Below, piece after piece: positions 25,632 through 35,134 of a stretch of 64,000 nt of DNA. Origin of the DNA: Dickeya zeae NCPPB 2538 (GTDB taxonomy: Bacteria; Pseudomonadota; Gammaproteobacteria; Enterobacterales; Enterobacteriaceae). The stretch is from contig NZ_CM001977.1 in the NCBI RefSeq assembly GCF_000406165.1, positions 1,065,141 through 1,129,140 on the forward strand, written 5' to 3'. Numbering within the stretch: the first letter of the stretch is position 1; each line of letters begins with the position of its first letter. The position numbers and the translations under genes were made by a program. The notes below the pieces were generated by a model, which did not search any database, had not been told where the DNA came from, and saw only the letters and a program-made list of their open reading frames with translations.

Positions 25632-26936
25632 ATGCAAGTTTCAGTTGAAACCACTCAAGGCCTTGGGCGCCGCGTAACGATTACTGTTGCTGCTGACAGC
25701 ATTGAGAATGCCGTTAAGAGCGAACTGGTCAGTGTGGCTAAAAAAGTTCGTATCGACGGTTTCCGCAAAGGCAAAGTGCCGGCGAAGATTGTTGAACAGC
25801 GCTATGGCGCTTCCGTCCGTCAGGATGTACTGGGCGATCTGATGCAGCGTCACTTTGTTGATGCCATCATCAAAGAAAAAATCAATCCGGCTGGCGCACC
25901 GAACTATGTTCCGGGCGAATACCAGGTCGGTGGCGATTTCACCTACTCGGTAGAGTTCGAAGTTTATCCGGAAGTTGAGCTGAAAGGCCTGGATTCTATC
26001 GAAGTTGAAAAACCGCTGGTAGACGTGTCTGACGCTGACGTTGACGGTATGCTGGACACCCTGCGTAAACAGCAGGCGACCTGGAAAGACGCCGATCGCG
26101 CTGCAGCGGCTGAAGACCGTGTAACCATCGATTTCACCGGTTCTGTTGGCGGTGAAGAGTTCGAAGGTGGCAAAGCGTCTGATTTCGTGCTGGCCATGGG
26201 CCAGGGTCGTATGATCCCGGGCTTTGAAGACGGCATCGTCGGTCACAAAGCCGGTGATGAGTTCACTATCGATGTGAAATTCCCGGAAGATTACCATGCT
26301 GAAAACCTGAAAGGTCAGGATGCTAAGTTCGTTATCGTTCTGAAGAAAGTGGAAGAGCGTGAACTGCCGGAACTGACTGCTGATTTCATTAAACGTTTTG
26401 GCGTTGAAGACGGTTCTATTGATGGTCTGCGCGCTGAAGTACGCAAAAACATGGAGCGCGAACTGAAAGGCGCTATCCGTAATCGCGTGAAGTCTCAGGT
26501 TATCGACGGTCTGGTTAAAGCCAATGAAATTGACGTGCCGGCTGCATTGATCGACGGCGAAGTCGACGTACTGCGTCGTCAGGCTGCTCAGCGTTTCGGC
26601 GGTAACGAGCAGCAGGCTCTGGAACTGCCGCGTGAACTGTTCGAAGAACAGGCTAAGCGCCGTGTCGTTGTTGGTTTGCTGTTGGGCGAAGTGATTGAGT
26701 CCCACGAGCTGAAAGCTGACGAAGAGCGCGTTAACGCACTGATCGACGAAATCGCCTCCGCGTATGAAGATCCGCGTGAAGTTGTTGAGTACTACAAGAA
26801 AAACAAAGAAATGATGAACAACATGCGTAACGTCGCTCTGGAAGAGCAGGCGATTGAAGCGCTGTTGTCCAAAGCGAAAGTGGTAGAAAAATCAGTGAGC
26901 TTCAATGAGCTGATGAATCAGACGACCGCTGCCTGA
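25632..26936 (+). CDS. tig: Trigger factor
   Basis: Ribosome-bound chaperone and prolyl isomerase that meets nascent chains at the exit tunnel. The 434 residues include the ribosome-binding N-domain with the GFRKGKVP signature (about 43-50), the FKBP-type domain (about 150-245) and the C-terminal helical arms. GAGGTAAC precedes the ATG. Codon use looks strongly biased, as expected for a highly expressed gene. Confidence 0.98.
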   Translation: MQVSVETTQGLGRRVTITVAADSIENAVKSELVSVAKKVRIDGFRKGKVPAKIVEQRYGASVRQDVLGDLMQRHFVDAIIKEKINPAGAPNYVPGEYQVGGDFTYSVEFEVYPEVELKGLDSIEVEKPLVDVSDADVDGMLDTLRKQQATWKDADRAAAAEDRVTIDFTGSVGGEEFEGGKASDFVLAMGQGRMIPGFEDGIVGHKAGDEFTIDVKFPEDYHAENLKGQDAKFVIVLKKVEERELPELTADFIKRFGVEDGSIDGLRAEVRKNMERELKGAIRNRVKSQVIDGLVKANEIDVPAALIDGEVDVLRRQAAQRFGGNEQQALELPRELFEEQAKRRVVVGLLLGEVIESHELKADEERVNALIDEIASAYEDPREVVEYYKKNKEMMNNMRNVALEEQAIEALLSKAKVVEKSVSFNELMNQTTAA

Positions 26937-26965
26937 TTACGAATTTTACCTGATATCGTTTCTTC

Positions 26966-26998
26966 AAAAGCCCGCAGCCTGTGCTGTGGGCTTTTTCC
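26966..26998 (+). terminator. Terminator of tig
   Basis: AAAAGCCCGCAG-CCTGTG-CTGTGGGCTTTTT, with one G-T pair in the stem and a T-run. Confidence 0.8.
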
Positions 26999-27055
26999 TT
27001 CCTGAAATACAGTAAACCGTTGGGCGTGCTGTTAGTTCCTGTCAAATCTGCACTA

Positions 27056-27075
27056 TGATTAATAACGATTAATCA
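27056..27075. repeat. 20-base inverted repeat upstream of clpP
   Basis: TGATTAAT-AACG-ATTAATCA, a perfect 8-bp dyad. It lies 66 bases upstream of the sigma-32-type promoter in the 387-base tig-clpP gap and could be an operator. Confidence 0.5.
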
Positions 27076-27140
27076 GGGCGTCATTCGATCTGCTTTCGGC
27101 GCAGGATATCGCTTTAACCGAAATGAATCACTGGTGTAAT

Positions 27141-27169
27141 CTTGAAAAAGGACGTATCGGTCCCCAACT
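27141..27169 (+). promoter_or_regulatory. Sigma-32-type promoter of clpPX
   Basis: CTTGAAA (27141-27147), 14 bases, then CCCCAACT (27162-27169). This fits the heat-shock consensus CTTGAAA-N13-15-CCCCATNT closely. The clpP ATG lies about 150 bases downstream. Confidence 0.8.
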
Positions 27170-27323
27170 GGTTAAATAACCGCGTAGATCGCATCGTCAG
27201 GGACATTCGCCTGATTCTGGCAACACAGAGATGGCTAACTGCGAGTCTTAGCATGGTCATCACTTTCTATCTCAAGTAGAATCAGGGTATATGCGCCAAA
27301 TGCATTTTATCTAGGAGACGTTA

Positions 27324-27947
27324 ATGTCATACAGTGGCGAACAAGAAAAACTGGCCCCGCACATGGCTTTGGTGCCGATGGTGGTTGAGCAGACTTCGCG
27401 TGGGGAGCGTTCTTACGATATCTATTCCCGGCTCCTGAAGGAGCGTGTGATCTTTCTGACCGGTCAGGTTGAAGATCATATGGCTAACCTGATTGTAGCG
27501 CAGATGCTATTTCTGGAAGCTGAGAACCCCGAGAAAGATATCTATTTGTACATTAACTCTCCGGGTGGCGTGATTACTGCCGGTATGTCAATTTACGACA
27601 CCATGCAGTTTATTAAACCGGATGTCAGTACCATTTGTATGGGGCAGGCCGCGTCAATGGGGGCTTTCCTGCTGACCGCCGGTACCAAAGGCAAGCGTTT
27701 CTGTCTGCCGAACTCTCGGGTGATGATCCATCAGCCGTTGGGGGGATTCCAGGGGCAGGCGACGGATATCGAGATTCATGCCAAAGAGATCCTCAAGGTG
27801 AAAGCTCGGATGAATGAGCTGATGGCCAAACATACCGGTCAGTCTATTGACGTGATAGAAAGAGATACGGAGCGTGACCGTTTCCTCTCTGCCGCAGAGG
27901 CAGTAGAGTACGGGTTAGTGGATTCTGTATTGACCCATCGTGAATAA
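27324..27947 (+). CDS. clpP: ATP-dependent Clp protease proteolytic subunit
   Basis: Serine protease that forms the double-ring core used by ClpX and ClpA. The 207 residues match the family, and the catalytic triad Ser111 (GQAASMGAF), His136 (MIHQPLGG) and Asp185 is in place. The first residues form a processed propeptide in E. coli. TAGGAG lies before the ATG. clpX follows after 127 bases. Confidence 0.98.
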   Translation: MSYSGEQEKLAPHMALVPMVVEQTSRGERSYDIYSRLLKERVIFLTGQVEDHMANLIVAQMLFLEAENPEKDIYLYINSPGGVITAGMSIYDTMQFIKPDVSTICMGQAASMGAFLLTAGTKGKRFCLPNSRVMIHQPLGGFQGQATDIEIHAKEILKVKARMNELMAKHTGQSIDVIERDTERDRFLSAAEAVEYGLVDSVLTHRE

Positions 27948-28074
27948 CGCCATTGATGCGAAATAGCCCGATGACGCGGGTTGTCGGCCGTTATGATAGC
28001 TGGCTGGTGTTTGTTGTGGCGCGATTGCAATGTGGTTGGCCTACGGGCAAGAGACTAAAGAAGAGGTTTGACTC

Positions 28075-29349
28075 ATGACAGATAAGCGCAAAGACGGTTC
28101 AGGGAAGCTGCTGTACTGTTCTTTCTGCGGCAAAAGCCAACACGAGGTTCGTAAGCTCATTGCCGGGCCGTCAGTGTATATCTGCGATGAATGTGTTGAC
28201 TTGTGTAACGACATTATTCGCGAAGAAATTAAAGAAGTAGCGCCACACCGTGAGCGCAGCGCGTTACCGACGCCACACGAAATCCGCCGTCATCTTGATG
28301 ACTATGTTATTGGTCAGGAGCAGGCGAAAAAGGTATTAGCGGTTGCCGTCTACAACCACTATAAACGTCTGCGCAATAGCGACAGCAACAATGGTGTTGA
28401 GCTTGGCAAAAGCAACATTCTGCTGATTGGCCCGACGGGTAGTGGGAAAACGTTGCTGGCGGAAACGCTGGCCCGTTTCCTGGATGTACCTTTCACCATG
28501 GCGGATGCGACGACGCTGACTGAAGCCGGTTATGTGGGTGAAGATGTCGAGAATATCATTCAGAAGCTGCTGCAGAAGTGCGATTACGACGTACAGAAAG
28601 CGCAGCGTGGTATTGTCTATATCGATGAGATCGACAAGATTTCCCGCAAATCCGACAACCCGTCCATCACGCGTGATGTGTCCGGTGAAGGTGTTCAGCA
28701 GGCACTGCTGAAGTTGATTGAAGGGACGATCGCTGCTGTTCCGCCGCAAGGTGGCCGCAAGCACCCGCAACAGGAGTTCCTGCAGGTTGATACCTCCAAG
28801 ATCCTGTTTATTTGTGGCGGTGCATTCGCCGGGCTGGACAAGGTCATTGAGCAGCGTACCGATACAGGTCGCGGTATTGGCTTTAATGCGACAGTGAAAG
28901 GCGTGTCCCAGAAAGCGACAGAGGGTGAACTGCTGGGTCAGGTTGAACCGGGTGATTTGATCAAGTTTGGTCTTATTCCTGAGTTTATTGGCCGTTTGCC
29001 GGTGGTTGCTACGCTCAAAGAGCTGGATGAAGACGCATTGATCCAGATTCTTCGCGAGCCGAAAAATGCATTGACCAAGCAGTATCAGGCGCTTTTCAAA
29101 CTGGAAGGTGCTGAGCTGGAGTTCCGTGACGAGGCGCTGACCGCCATTGCGAAAAAAGCGATGGCGCGTAAGACCGGTGCACGAGGCCTGCGCTCTATCG
29201 TGGAAGCGGCACTGCTGGAAACCATGTACGATCTGCCTTCACTGGAAAACGTGGATAAAGTGGTGGTTGATGAGTCTGTCATTTCAGAGCAGACCGAACC
29301 GTTGCTGATTTACGGCAAGCCTGAAGCTCAGCAGGCATCTGGTGAATAA
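28075..29349 (+). CDS. clpX: ATP-dependent Clp protease ATPase subunit ClpX
   Basis: AAA+ unfoldase that feeds tagged proteins to ClpP. The 424 residues start with the zinc-binding domain (Cys15, Cys18, Cys37, Cys40). Walker A GPTGSGKT lies at 119-126, followed by Walker B, the VGEDVE pore-region segment and the IGF-type loop that docks on ClpP (RGIGF). It is cotranscribed with clpP by position and ends at a strong terminator. Confidence 0.98.
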   Translation: MTDKRKDGSGKLLYCSFCGKSQHEVRKLIAGPSVYICDECVDLCNDIIREEIKEVAPHRERSALPTPHEIRRHLDDYVIGQEQAKKVLAVAVYNHYKRLRNSDSNNGVELGKSNILLIGPTGSGKTLLAETLARFLDVPFTMADATTLTEAGYVGEDVENIIQKLLQKCDYDVQKAQRGIVYIDEIDKISRKSDNPSITRDVSGEGVQQALLKLIEGTIAAVPPQGGRKHPQQEFLQVDTSKILFICGGAFAGLDKVIEQRTDTGRGIGFNATVKGVSQKATEGELLGQVEPGDLIKFGLIPEFIGRLPVVATLKELDEDALIQILREPKNALTKQYQALFKLEGAELEFRDEALTAIAKKAMARKTGARGLRSIVEAALLETMYDLPSLENVDKVVVDESVISEQTEPLLIYGKPEAQQASGE

Positions 29350-29376
29350 TTAGCCTAAAAAACAACGCTGAACGAT

Positions 29377-29409
29377 AAAATGGGGGAATTTAGTCCCCCA
29401 TTTTTTTTT
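29377..29409 (+). terminator. Terminator of clpPX
   Basis: AAAATGGGGG-AATTTAGT-CCCCCATTTT with a run of nine T residues. Confidence 0.9.
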
Positions 29410-29422
29410 ACACACGTTCAGT

Positions 29423-29451
29423 CGTTGAATGTAAGACATTTATCCCCATAT
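29423..29451 (+). promoter_or_regulatory. Sigma-32-type promoter of lon
   Basis: CGTTGAA (29423-29429), 14 bases, then CCCCATAT (29444-29451). It matches the heat-shock promoter I recall upstream of E. coli lon, with GTTGAAT and CCCCATATA conserved. Confidence 0.8.
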
Positions 29452-29537
29452 ACTCGATTACCTATAGGTGAAACCCGTGATGCACGTGTTCCACGGATTC
29501 CCTTAACCTGGCGGAAACGAAACTAAGAGAGAGCTCT

Positions 29538-31901
29538 ATGAACCCTGAGCGTTCCGAACGCATAGAAATCCCCGTATTGCCGTTGCGCGATGTGGTGGTT
29601 TATCCGCACATGGTCATTCCGTTGTTTGTTGGTCGGGAGAAATCAATTCGGTGCCTTGAAGCGGCTATGGATCACGACAAAAAGATCATGCTGGTGGCAC
29701 AGAAAGAAGCCTCAACGGATGAGCCTGGTGTTAACGATCTTTTCTCGGTAGGGACGGTCGCCTCTATTCTTCAAATGCTGAAATTACCTGACGGCACCGT
29801 TAAAGTGTTGGTGGAAGGGTTGCAGCGCGCGCGCATCACCACACTCTCCGATAGCGGGGAGCATTTTGCGGCCCAGGCGGAGTACCTGGAGTCACCGGCA
29901 ATTGAAGAGCGTGAGCAGGAAGTGCTCATGCGTACGGCCATCAATCAGTTTGAAGGCTACATCAAACTGAACAAGAAAATTCCTCCTGAAGTATTAACAT
30001 CGCTTAATAGTATTGATGATGCGGCGCGTCTTGCCGACACCATTGCTGCTCACATGCCGCTGAAGCTGGCGGACAAGCAATCCGTGTTGGAAATGTCCGA
30101 TGTGACCGAGCGCCTGGAATACCTGATGGCGATGATGGAGTCCGAAATTGATCTGCTGCAGGTGGAAAAACGGATCCGTAGTCGCGTTAAAAAACAGATG
30201 GAAAAAAGCCAGCGCGAGTATTACCTGAATGAGCAGATGAAGGCCATCCAGAAAGAGCTGGGCGAAATGGATGACGCGCCTGACGAGCAGGAGGCGCTGA
30301 AACGTAAGATTGAATCCGCCAACATGCCGAAAGAGGCCCGCGAGAAAGCGGAAGCGGAATTACAGAAACTGCGCATGATGTCACCGATGTCGGCGGAAGC
30401 GACCGTGGTTCGCAGCTACATCGACTGGATGGTGCAGGTGCCGTGGCAGGCACGCAGTAAGGTGAAGAAAGATCTGGTGAAAGCCCAGGAAATGCTCGAC
30501 AGTGACCATTATGGTCTGGAGCGTGTCAAAGAGCGCATCCTCGAATATCTCGCAGTACAGAGCCGTGTCAGCAAGATAAGAGGGCCGATCCTGTGTCTGG
30601 TGGGGCCGCCGGGGGTAGGTAAAACCTCTCTGGGCCAGTCTATTGCCAAAGCCACCGGGCGCAAGTATGTCCGCATGGCGCTTGGCGGCGTACGTGATGA
30701 AGCGGAAATCCGCGGTCACCGCCGTACTTATATCGGTTCTATGCCGGGTAAACTGATCCAGAAGATGGCGAAAGTGGGCGTGAAAAACCCATTATTCCTG
30801 TTGGATGAAATCGACAAGATGTCTTCTGACATGCGTGGCGATCCGGCTTCTGCTCTGCTGGAGGTACTGGATCCGGAACAGAACGTGGCATTTAACGATC
30901 ACTATCTGGAAGTGGACTATGACCTGTCCGACGTGATGTTCGTCGCGACGTCTAACTCCATGAACATTCCAGCACCGCTGCTGGACCGTATGGAAGTGAT
31001 CCGACTGTCTGGCTATACCGAGGATGAAAAACTCAATATTGCGCGTCAGCATTTGCTACCCAAGCAAATTGAACGTAACGCCCTGAAAAAAGGTGAGCTG
31101 ACGGTTGAAGACAGTGCCATCATCGGCATCATCCGCTATTACACCCGTGAAGCCGGGGTGCGTAGTCTGGAGCGCGAAATCTCCAAACTGTGCCGTAAGG
31201 CGGTGAAATCGCTGATGATGGATAAAGCCATCAAGCATATCCTGATCACTGGCGATAACCTGAAAGAGTATCTTGGCGTCCAGCGCTACGATTACGGCCG
31301 GGCAGATGAAGAGAACCGTGTTGGTCAGGTAACCGGTCTTGCCTGGACAGAGGTCGGTGGTGATCTGTTAACGATCGAAACCGCCAGCGTACCGGGCAAA
31401 GGCAAACTGACCTATACCGGTTCGTTGGGCGAGGTGATGCAGGAGTCGATTCAGGCTGCCTTGACCGTGGTACGCGCCAGAGCGGAAAAACTGGGTATTA
31501 ATTCCGACTTTTATGAAAAACGCGATATCCATGTGCATGTGCCAGAGGGCGCGACGCCGAAAGATGGCCCGAGCGCCGGTATTGCGATGTGTACTGCGCT
31601 GGTGTCTTGCCTGACGGGTAATCCGGTACGTGCAGATGTGGCGATGACCGGTGAAATTACCCTGCGTGGGCTGGTGCTGCCGATTGGTGGGTTAAAAGAG
31701 AAACTGCTGGCGGCGCATCGTGGTGGTATCAAGACCGTGCTGATTCCGGAAGAGAACAAGCGCGATCTGGAAGAGATTCCACAGAATGTGATTGCCGATC
31801 TGGAGATCCACCCGGTAAAACGCATTGAGGAAGTGCTGACGATTGCTTTGCAGAACTCGCCTTACGGTATGGATGTGGTAAAGACGGCTAAGAAGAAATA
31901 G
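29538..31901 (+). CDS. lon: ATP-dependent protease Lon
   Basis: Hexameric cytoplasmic protease for misfolded and regulatory proteins. The 787 residues have the N-terminal substrate-binding domain, Walker A GPPGVGKTS near residue 356, Walker B FLLDEIDKM and the protease domain with catalytic Ser in KDGPSAGIAM (about 679) and Lys in GGLKEKLLAA (about 722). GAGAGAGCTCT precedes the ATG. Confidence 0.98.
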   Translation: MNPERSERIEIPVLPLRDVVVYPHMVIPLFVGREKSIRCLEAAMDHDKKIMLVAQKEASTDEPGVNDLFSVGTVASILQMLKLPDGTVKVLVEGLQRARITTLSDSGEHFAAQAEYLESPAIEEREQEVLMRTAINQFEGYIKLNKKIPPEVLTSLNSIDDAARLADTIAAHMPLKLADKQSVLEMSDVTERLEYLMAMMESEIDLLQVEKRIRSRVKKQMEKSQREYYLNEQMKAIQKELGEMDDAPDEQEALKRKIESANMPKEAREKAEAELQKLRMMSPMSAEATVVRSYIDWMVQVPWQARSKVKKDLVKAQEMLDSDHYGLERVKERILEYLAVQSRVSKIRGPILCLVGPPGVGKTSLGQSIAKATGRKYVRMALGGVRDEAEIRGHRRTYIGSMPGKLIQKMAKVGVKNPLFLLDEIDKMSSDMRGDPASALLEVLDPEQNVAFNDHYLEVDYDLSDVMFVATSNSMNIPAPLLDRMEVIRLSGYTEDEKLNIARQHLLPKQIERNALKKGELTVEDSAIIGIIRYYTREAGVRSLEREISKLCRKAVKSLMMDKAIKHILITGDNLKEYLGVQRYDYGRADEENRVGQVTGLAWTEVGGDLLTIETASVPGKGKLTYTGSLGEVMQESIQAALTVVRARAEKLGINSDFYEKRDIHVHVPEGATPKDGPSAGIAMCTALVSCLTGNPVRADVAMTGEITLRGLVLPIGGLKEKLLAAHRGGIKTVLIPEENKRDLEEIPQNVIADLEIHPVKRIEEVLTIALQNSPYGMDVVKTAKKK

Positions 31902-31933
31902 TGACCTATAGCAAAAACCACTGAGAAAATAAG

Positions 31934-31969
31934 GGCTGGTAAGTGAAATGATGCTTGCCAGCCTTTTTT
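31934..31969 (+). terminator. Terminator of lon
   Basis: GGCTGGTAAG-TGAAATGATG-CTTGCCAGCC followed by six T residues. Confidence 0.85.
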
Positions 31970-32095
31970 CGTGCCGCTAAGTTAGAGCACTGTTGATCCT
32001 GTTGGCTGGTAGCCTGCGGTTTGACTGAATAGATAAAGCTACGTGTTGCGCTGGGGGCTCTGGCGTAATGACAGTATTTCAGAGGGGATGAGAGT

Positions 32096-32368
32096 GTGAA
32101 CAAGTCACAATTGATCGACAAAATTGCCGCAGATGCTGATATTTCCAAAGCGGCAGCAGGGCGTGTGTTGGATGCAATTATTGGGTCTGTTACTGAATCT
32201 CTGAAAGCCGGGGATGACGTTGCTTTAGTTGGTTTTGGTACGTTTTCCGTGCGTGAGCGTGCCGCACGCACAGGACGTAACCCGCAGACTGGGAAAGAAA
32301 TCAGTATTCCGGCTGCTAAAGTACCCGGTTTCCGTGCAGGTAAAGCACTGAAAGACTCAGTGAATTGA
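32096..32368 (+). CDS. hupB: DNA-binding protein HU-beta
   Basis: Histone-like nucleoid protein that works as a heterodimer with HU-alpha. The 90 residues match HU, with the DNA-binding arm FSVRERAARTGRNPQTGKE. The start is GTG at 32096, as in E. coli hupB, with GAGGGGATG upstream. It lies between lon and ppiD as in E. coli. Confidence 0.98.
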   Translation: MNKSQLIDKIAADADISKAAAGRVLDAIIGSVTESLKAGDDVALVGFGTFSVRERAARTGRNPQTGKEISIPAAKVPGFRAGKALKDSVN

Positions 32369-32450
32369 TGATTAAGTAGCAAATTCTGAGTTGGGACGGT
32401 TTTCCAGTCCAAACACTACCTGACTCAGCGTGATGGGTAAGGTAAGATAT

Positions 32451-32482
32451 AAGGCGCATCATGGTATGATGTGCCTTTTTTT
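32451..32482 (+). terminator. Terminator of hupB
   Basis: AAGGCGCATCAT-GGT-ATGATGTGCCTT followed by five T residues, with one mismatch or G-T pair. Confidence 0.8.
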
Positions 32483-32622
32483 ACAGGTAATTAAGATTAC
32501 TGTTATCCGGCAAATACTTGAATGCGCCCTGGCCGAGTGTGGCTATAGCGATAGCAGGGAGGCATGGCTACGGCCTGCGCAGGGGAAGTGTTATCCATTC
32601 TACAGCGGAGTGTTGTCACATT

Positions 32623-34503
32623 ATGATGGACAATTTACGCGCGGCCGCTAACAACGTCGTGCTGAAAGTTATTCTTGCCTTGATTATTGGTTCATTCGTG
32701 TTGACCGGTGTGGGAGATTACCTGATACGTGGTTCAGGTGATTACGCGGCCAAGGTGAATGGACAAGAGATTACCCGCTCTCAGCTTGAGCAAGGGGTAC
32801 AGAATGAGCGCAATCGTCAGCAGGAAATGCTGGGAGATAATTTCTCTGCCTTGGCCGCTAACGAAGGGTATATGCAGCAGTTGCGCAAACAGGTGCTGTC
32901 ACAGCTAATCGATGAAACGCTGGTGGTGCAGTACGCGCATACCCTGGGGCTGAATATCAGCGATGAGCAAATCAAACAGGCGATTTTCTCCGTGCCTGAG
33001 TTTCAGACCAACAACCGTTTTGATAACGACAAATACCTGGCGCAGGTGCGTCAGATGGGGCTGACGCCAGACGCCTATGCGCAATTCCTGCGTAAACAAT
33101 TGCTGACCCAGCAGTTGATTCGCGGGTTAGGCAGTACGGATTTCGTATTGCAGCAGGAGCTTGATAACCTGGTGGCGATGGCTGCGCAGGATCGCACCAT
33201 CCGTACGGCGACCCTTGATCTTGGCGTCCGTGCCAAGAGTCAGACTGTCTCTGATGACGAAGTGAAAAATTTCTACGATCAGAACAAGAGCCGTTATCTG
33301 GCACCAGAGCAATTCAAAGTCAGTTATATCATGCTGGATGCGGCTTCTATCATGGATAAAACCAAGGTAGATAACAATGATATCGCGGCTTATTACGAGC
33401 AGCATAAAGGCGAATTCACGCAGCCGGAGCGTAAAAAGTACAGCGTTATTCAGCTGAAAACCGAGGCGGATGCTAAGGCAGTGCTGGATCAGTTGAAGAA
33501 AGGCGCTGATTTTGCGGCGTTGGCTAAAGAGAAATCCACCGACATCGTTTCGCGTCGTAACGGCGGTGATTTAGGCTGGATGGATGATGGCTCCACGGTC
33601 GATGAAATCAAACAGGCAGGCCTGAAGCAGAAAGGCCAACTTTCTGATGTTATCAAATCTTCCGTGGGCTATCTGATTATCCGCTTGGACGATATTCAGG
33701 CGCAGCGCGTCAAAGCGTTGGATGAAGTACGTGCTGATTTGGCTGAAAAGGTAAAACGTGAGAAATCACTGGATGCGTTTTACGCTTTGCAGCAGAAGGT
33801 GAGTGAAGCGGCCAGCAACGATAATGAGTCGCTGGTTTCTGCTGAGAAAGTCGCCAATGTCAAAGCCGTTCAGACCGACTGGTTTACGCGTGACAATGTA
33901 CCTGCCGCATTGAATTTCCAGCCGGTTACTCAGGCGATTTTGGGTGGTTCTCTGGTGGGTGAGAATGGCACCCCGGGTAACAATTCCGATGTGATCAGTG
34001 TCGAAGGTGATCGTGCGTTCGTATTGCGTGTGACTGACCACAAACCGGAAGCAACCCAGCCGTTGGATAAGGTGCGCGATCAGGTCGTACAGTCGCTCAA
34101 ACGCCAGAAAGCGGAACAACAGGCCAGAGTTGACGCAGAAAAGATTCTTGCTGATCTCAATCAGGGGAAAACCGATAGCATGACTGCCGCTGGTCTGAGT
34201 TTTAGCGCAGCGAAAGTGATATCTTCGATCGGCCAGACGGATGCGCTGTCAGAGACGGTGTTTGCGATGCCACAGCCGAAGAAAGATAAACCGTCTTACG
34301 CTGTCGCGCAGGATCAGGCAGGCAATATCGTACTGGTCGCGTTGGATGCGGTGAAACCGCACGCTTTATCGGACGATCAGAAGAAACAGTTCGGTAACCA
34401 GATAGAGCAGAGCTCGGTGGGTGCACTGTTCGATACCCTGCTGACGAGTCTGCGTAGTCAGGCGAAAATTAAGCTCGGTAACGCGGCACAAGAAGTGCAA
34501 TAA
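32623..34503 (+). CDS. ppiD: Periplasmic folding chaperone PpiD
   Basis: Membrane-anchored parvulin-like protein near the Sec translocon that helps exported proteins fold. The start at 32623 (ATGATG) gives 626 residues beginning MMDNLRAAANNVVLK, as in E. coli; the frame extends 35 codons upstream but lacks conservation. A single N-terminal helix (about 16-33) is followed by a SurA-like domain, the parvulin domain (about 265-355, with NGGDLGWM) and a C-terminal chaperone part. Confidence 0.96.
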   Translation: MMDNLRAAANNVVLKVILALIIGSFVLTGVGDYLIRGSGDYAAKVNGQEITRSQLEQGVQNERNRQQEMLGDNFSALAANEGYMQQLRKQVLSQLIDETLVVQYAHTLGLNISDEQIKQAIFSVPEFQTNNRFDNDKYLAQVRQMGLTPDAYAQFLRKQLLTQQLIRGLGSTDFVLQQELDNLVAMAAQDRTIRTATLDLGVRAKSQTVSDDEVKNFYDQNKSRYLAPEQFKVSYIMLDAASIMDKTKVDNNDIAAYYEQHKGEFTQPERKKYSVIQLKTEADAKAVLDQLKKGADFAALAKEKSTDIVSRRNGGDLGWMDDGSTVDEIKQAGLKQKGQLSDVIKSSVGYLIIRLDDIQAQRVKALDEVRADLAEKVKREKSLDAFYALQQKVSEAASNDNESLVSAEKVANVKAVQTDWFTRDNVPAALNFQPVTQAILGGSLVGENGTPGNNSDVISVEGDRAFVLRVTDHKPEATQPLDKVRDQVVQSLKRQKAEQQARVDAEKILADLNQGKTDSMTAAGLSFSAAKVISSIGQTDALSETVFAMPQPKKDKPSYAVAQDQAGNIVLVALDAVKPHALSDDQKKQFGNQIEQSSVGALFDTLLTSLRSQAKIKLGNAAQEVQ

Positions 34504-34537
34504 CCCCCGCAGCGTTTTGCAACTCACTGCAACATTC

Positions 34538-34562
34538 AAAGGCCGCTTTCGCGGCCTTTTCC
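34538..34562 (+). terminator. Terminator of ppiD
   Basis: AAAGGCCGC-TTTC-GCGGCCTTTT. Confidence 0.8.
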
Positions 34563-34641
34563 ACATTTTTAGTTTGCTGTTTGCCGTGTATTGAGCGCTC
34601 GGGCATTGTAGCCGTGCTGTCAAACACAAGGAGGAAACAGC

Positions 34642-35022
34642 ATGAAAAACTCAGGAATCAAAGCGTTATGTTTTATGGTGGGGATGGGCCTTGCGGGGAT
34701 GTCAACGTGGCTTCATGCCTCTCCCACAACAGCTTCGCTGGAAAAAACTGGCGTGAGCGCAGCAAAACCTACCTCGTCGGAACATAAACCTGAAAAAGCG
34801 GCTAAGCCATCGGTGGCAACCGATGAAGAAGAAGTAAGTATTAACAAGGCGACAGCGGAACAACTGGCTGCGGCGCTTAATGGGGTGGGGCTGAAAAAAG
34901 CACAGGCGATAGTTTCTTATCGCGAGCAAAACGGGCCATTCACCCAAATTGAGCAACTGCAGGAAGTACCGGGGATTGGCAGTGCGCTAATCGAACGTAA
35001 TCAGTCACGTTTGCGTCTGTAA
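34642..35022 (+). CDS. ybaV: ComEA-like helix-hairpin-helix protein YbaV
   Basis: 126-residue exported protein: an N-terminal signal or anchor (MKNSGIKALCFMVGMGLAG...), a low-complexity Lys/Pro/Ala linker, then a C-terminal helix-hairpin-helix domain (from about residue 65: ISINKATAEQLAAAL-like, GIGSALIERN). This layout is that of ComEA, which binds DNA in the periplasm of competent bacteria. Its location after ppiD is that of E. coli ybaV. AAGGAGGA gives a strong ribosome-binding site. A role in DNA uptake is only inference; ybaW does not follow as in E. coli. Confidence 0.85.
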   Translation: MKNSGIKALCFMVGMGLAGMSTWLHASPTTASLEKTGVSAAKPTSSEHKPEKAAKPSVATDEEEVSINKATAEQLAAALNGVGLKKAQAIVSYREQNGPFTQIEQLQEVPGIGSALIERNQSRLRL

Positions 35023-35095
35023 GTACGTTTATCGTCAGAACGTGTTGTTGAGGGAACGGTTTTAGTACGAGGGTAAACGTCAATGTGAAAAGCCA

Positions 35096-35125
35096 GTACC
35101 AGACAAGCATTATCTTGTCTGGTAC
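35096..35125. repeat. 12-bp hairpin between ybaV and queC
   Basis: GTACCAGACAAG-CATTAT-CTTGTCTGGTAC, a perfect 12-bp stem between convergent genes. It has no T-run on either strand, so it may stop or protect transcripts by other means. Confidence 0.65.
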
Positions 35126-35134
35126 CTGACAGGG

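Noticed and set aside
25641..26705. A 354-codon open frame on the minus strand opposite tig
   Set aside because: It mirrors the strongly biased codons of tig, has no ribosome-binding site, and its product resembles no family. It is a shadow of the plus-strand gene.
32483..32622. Possible tRNA or small RNA in the hupB-ppiD gap
   Set aside because: No cloverleaf, T-loop or anticodon stem could be drawn, and the segment shows no clear hairpin.
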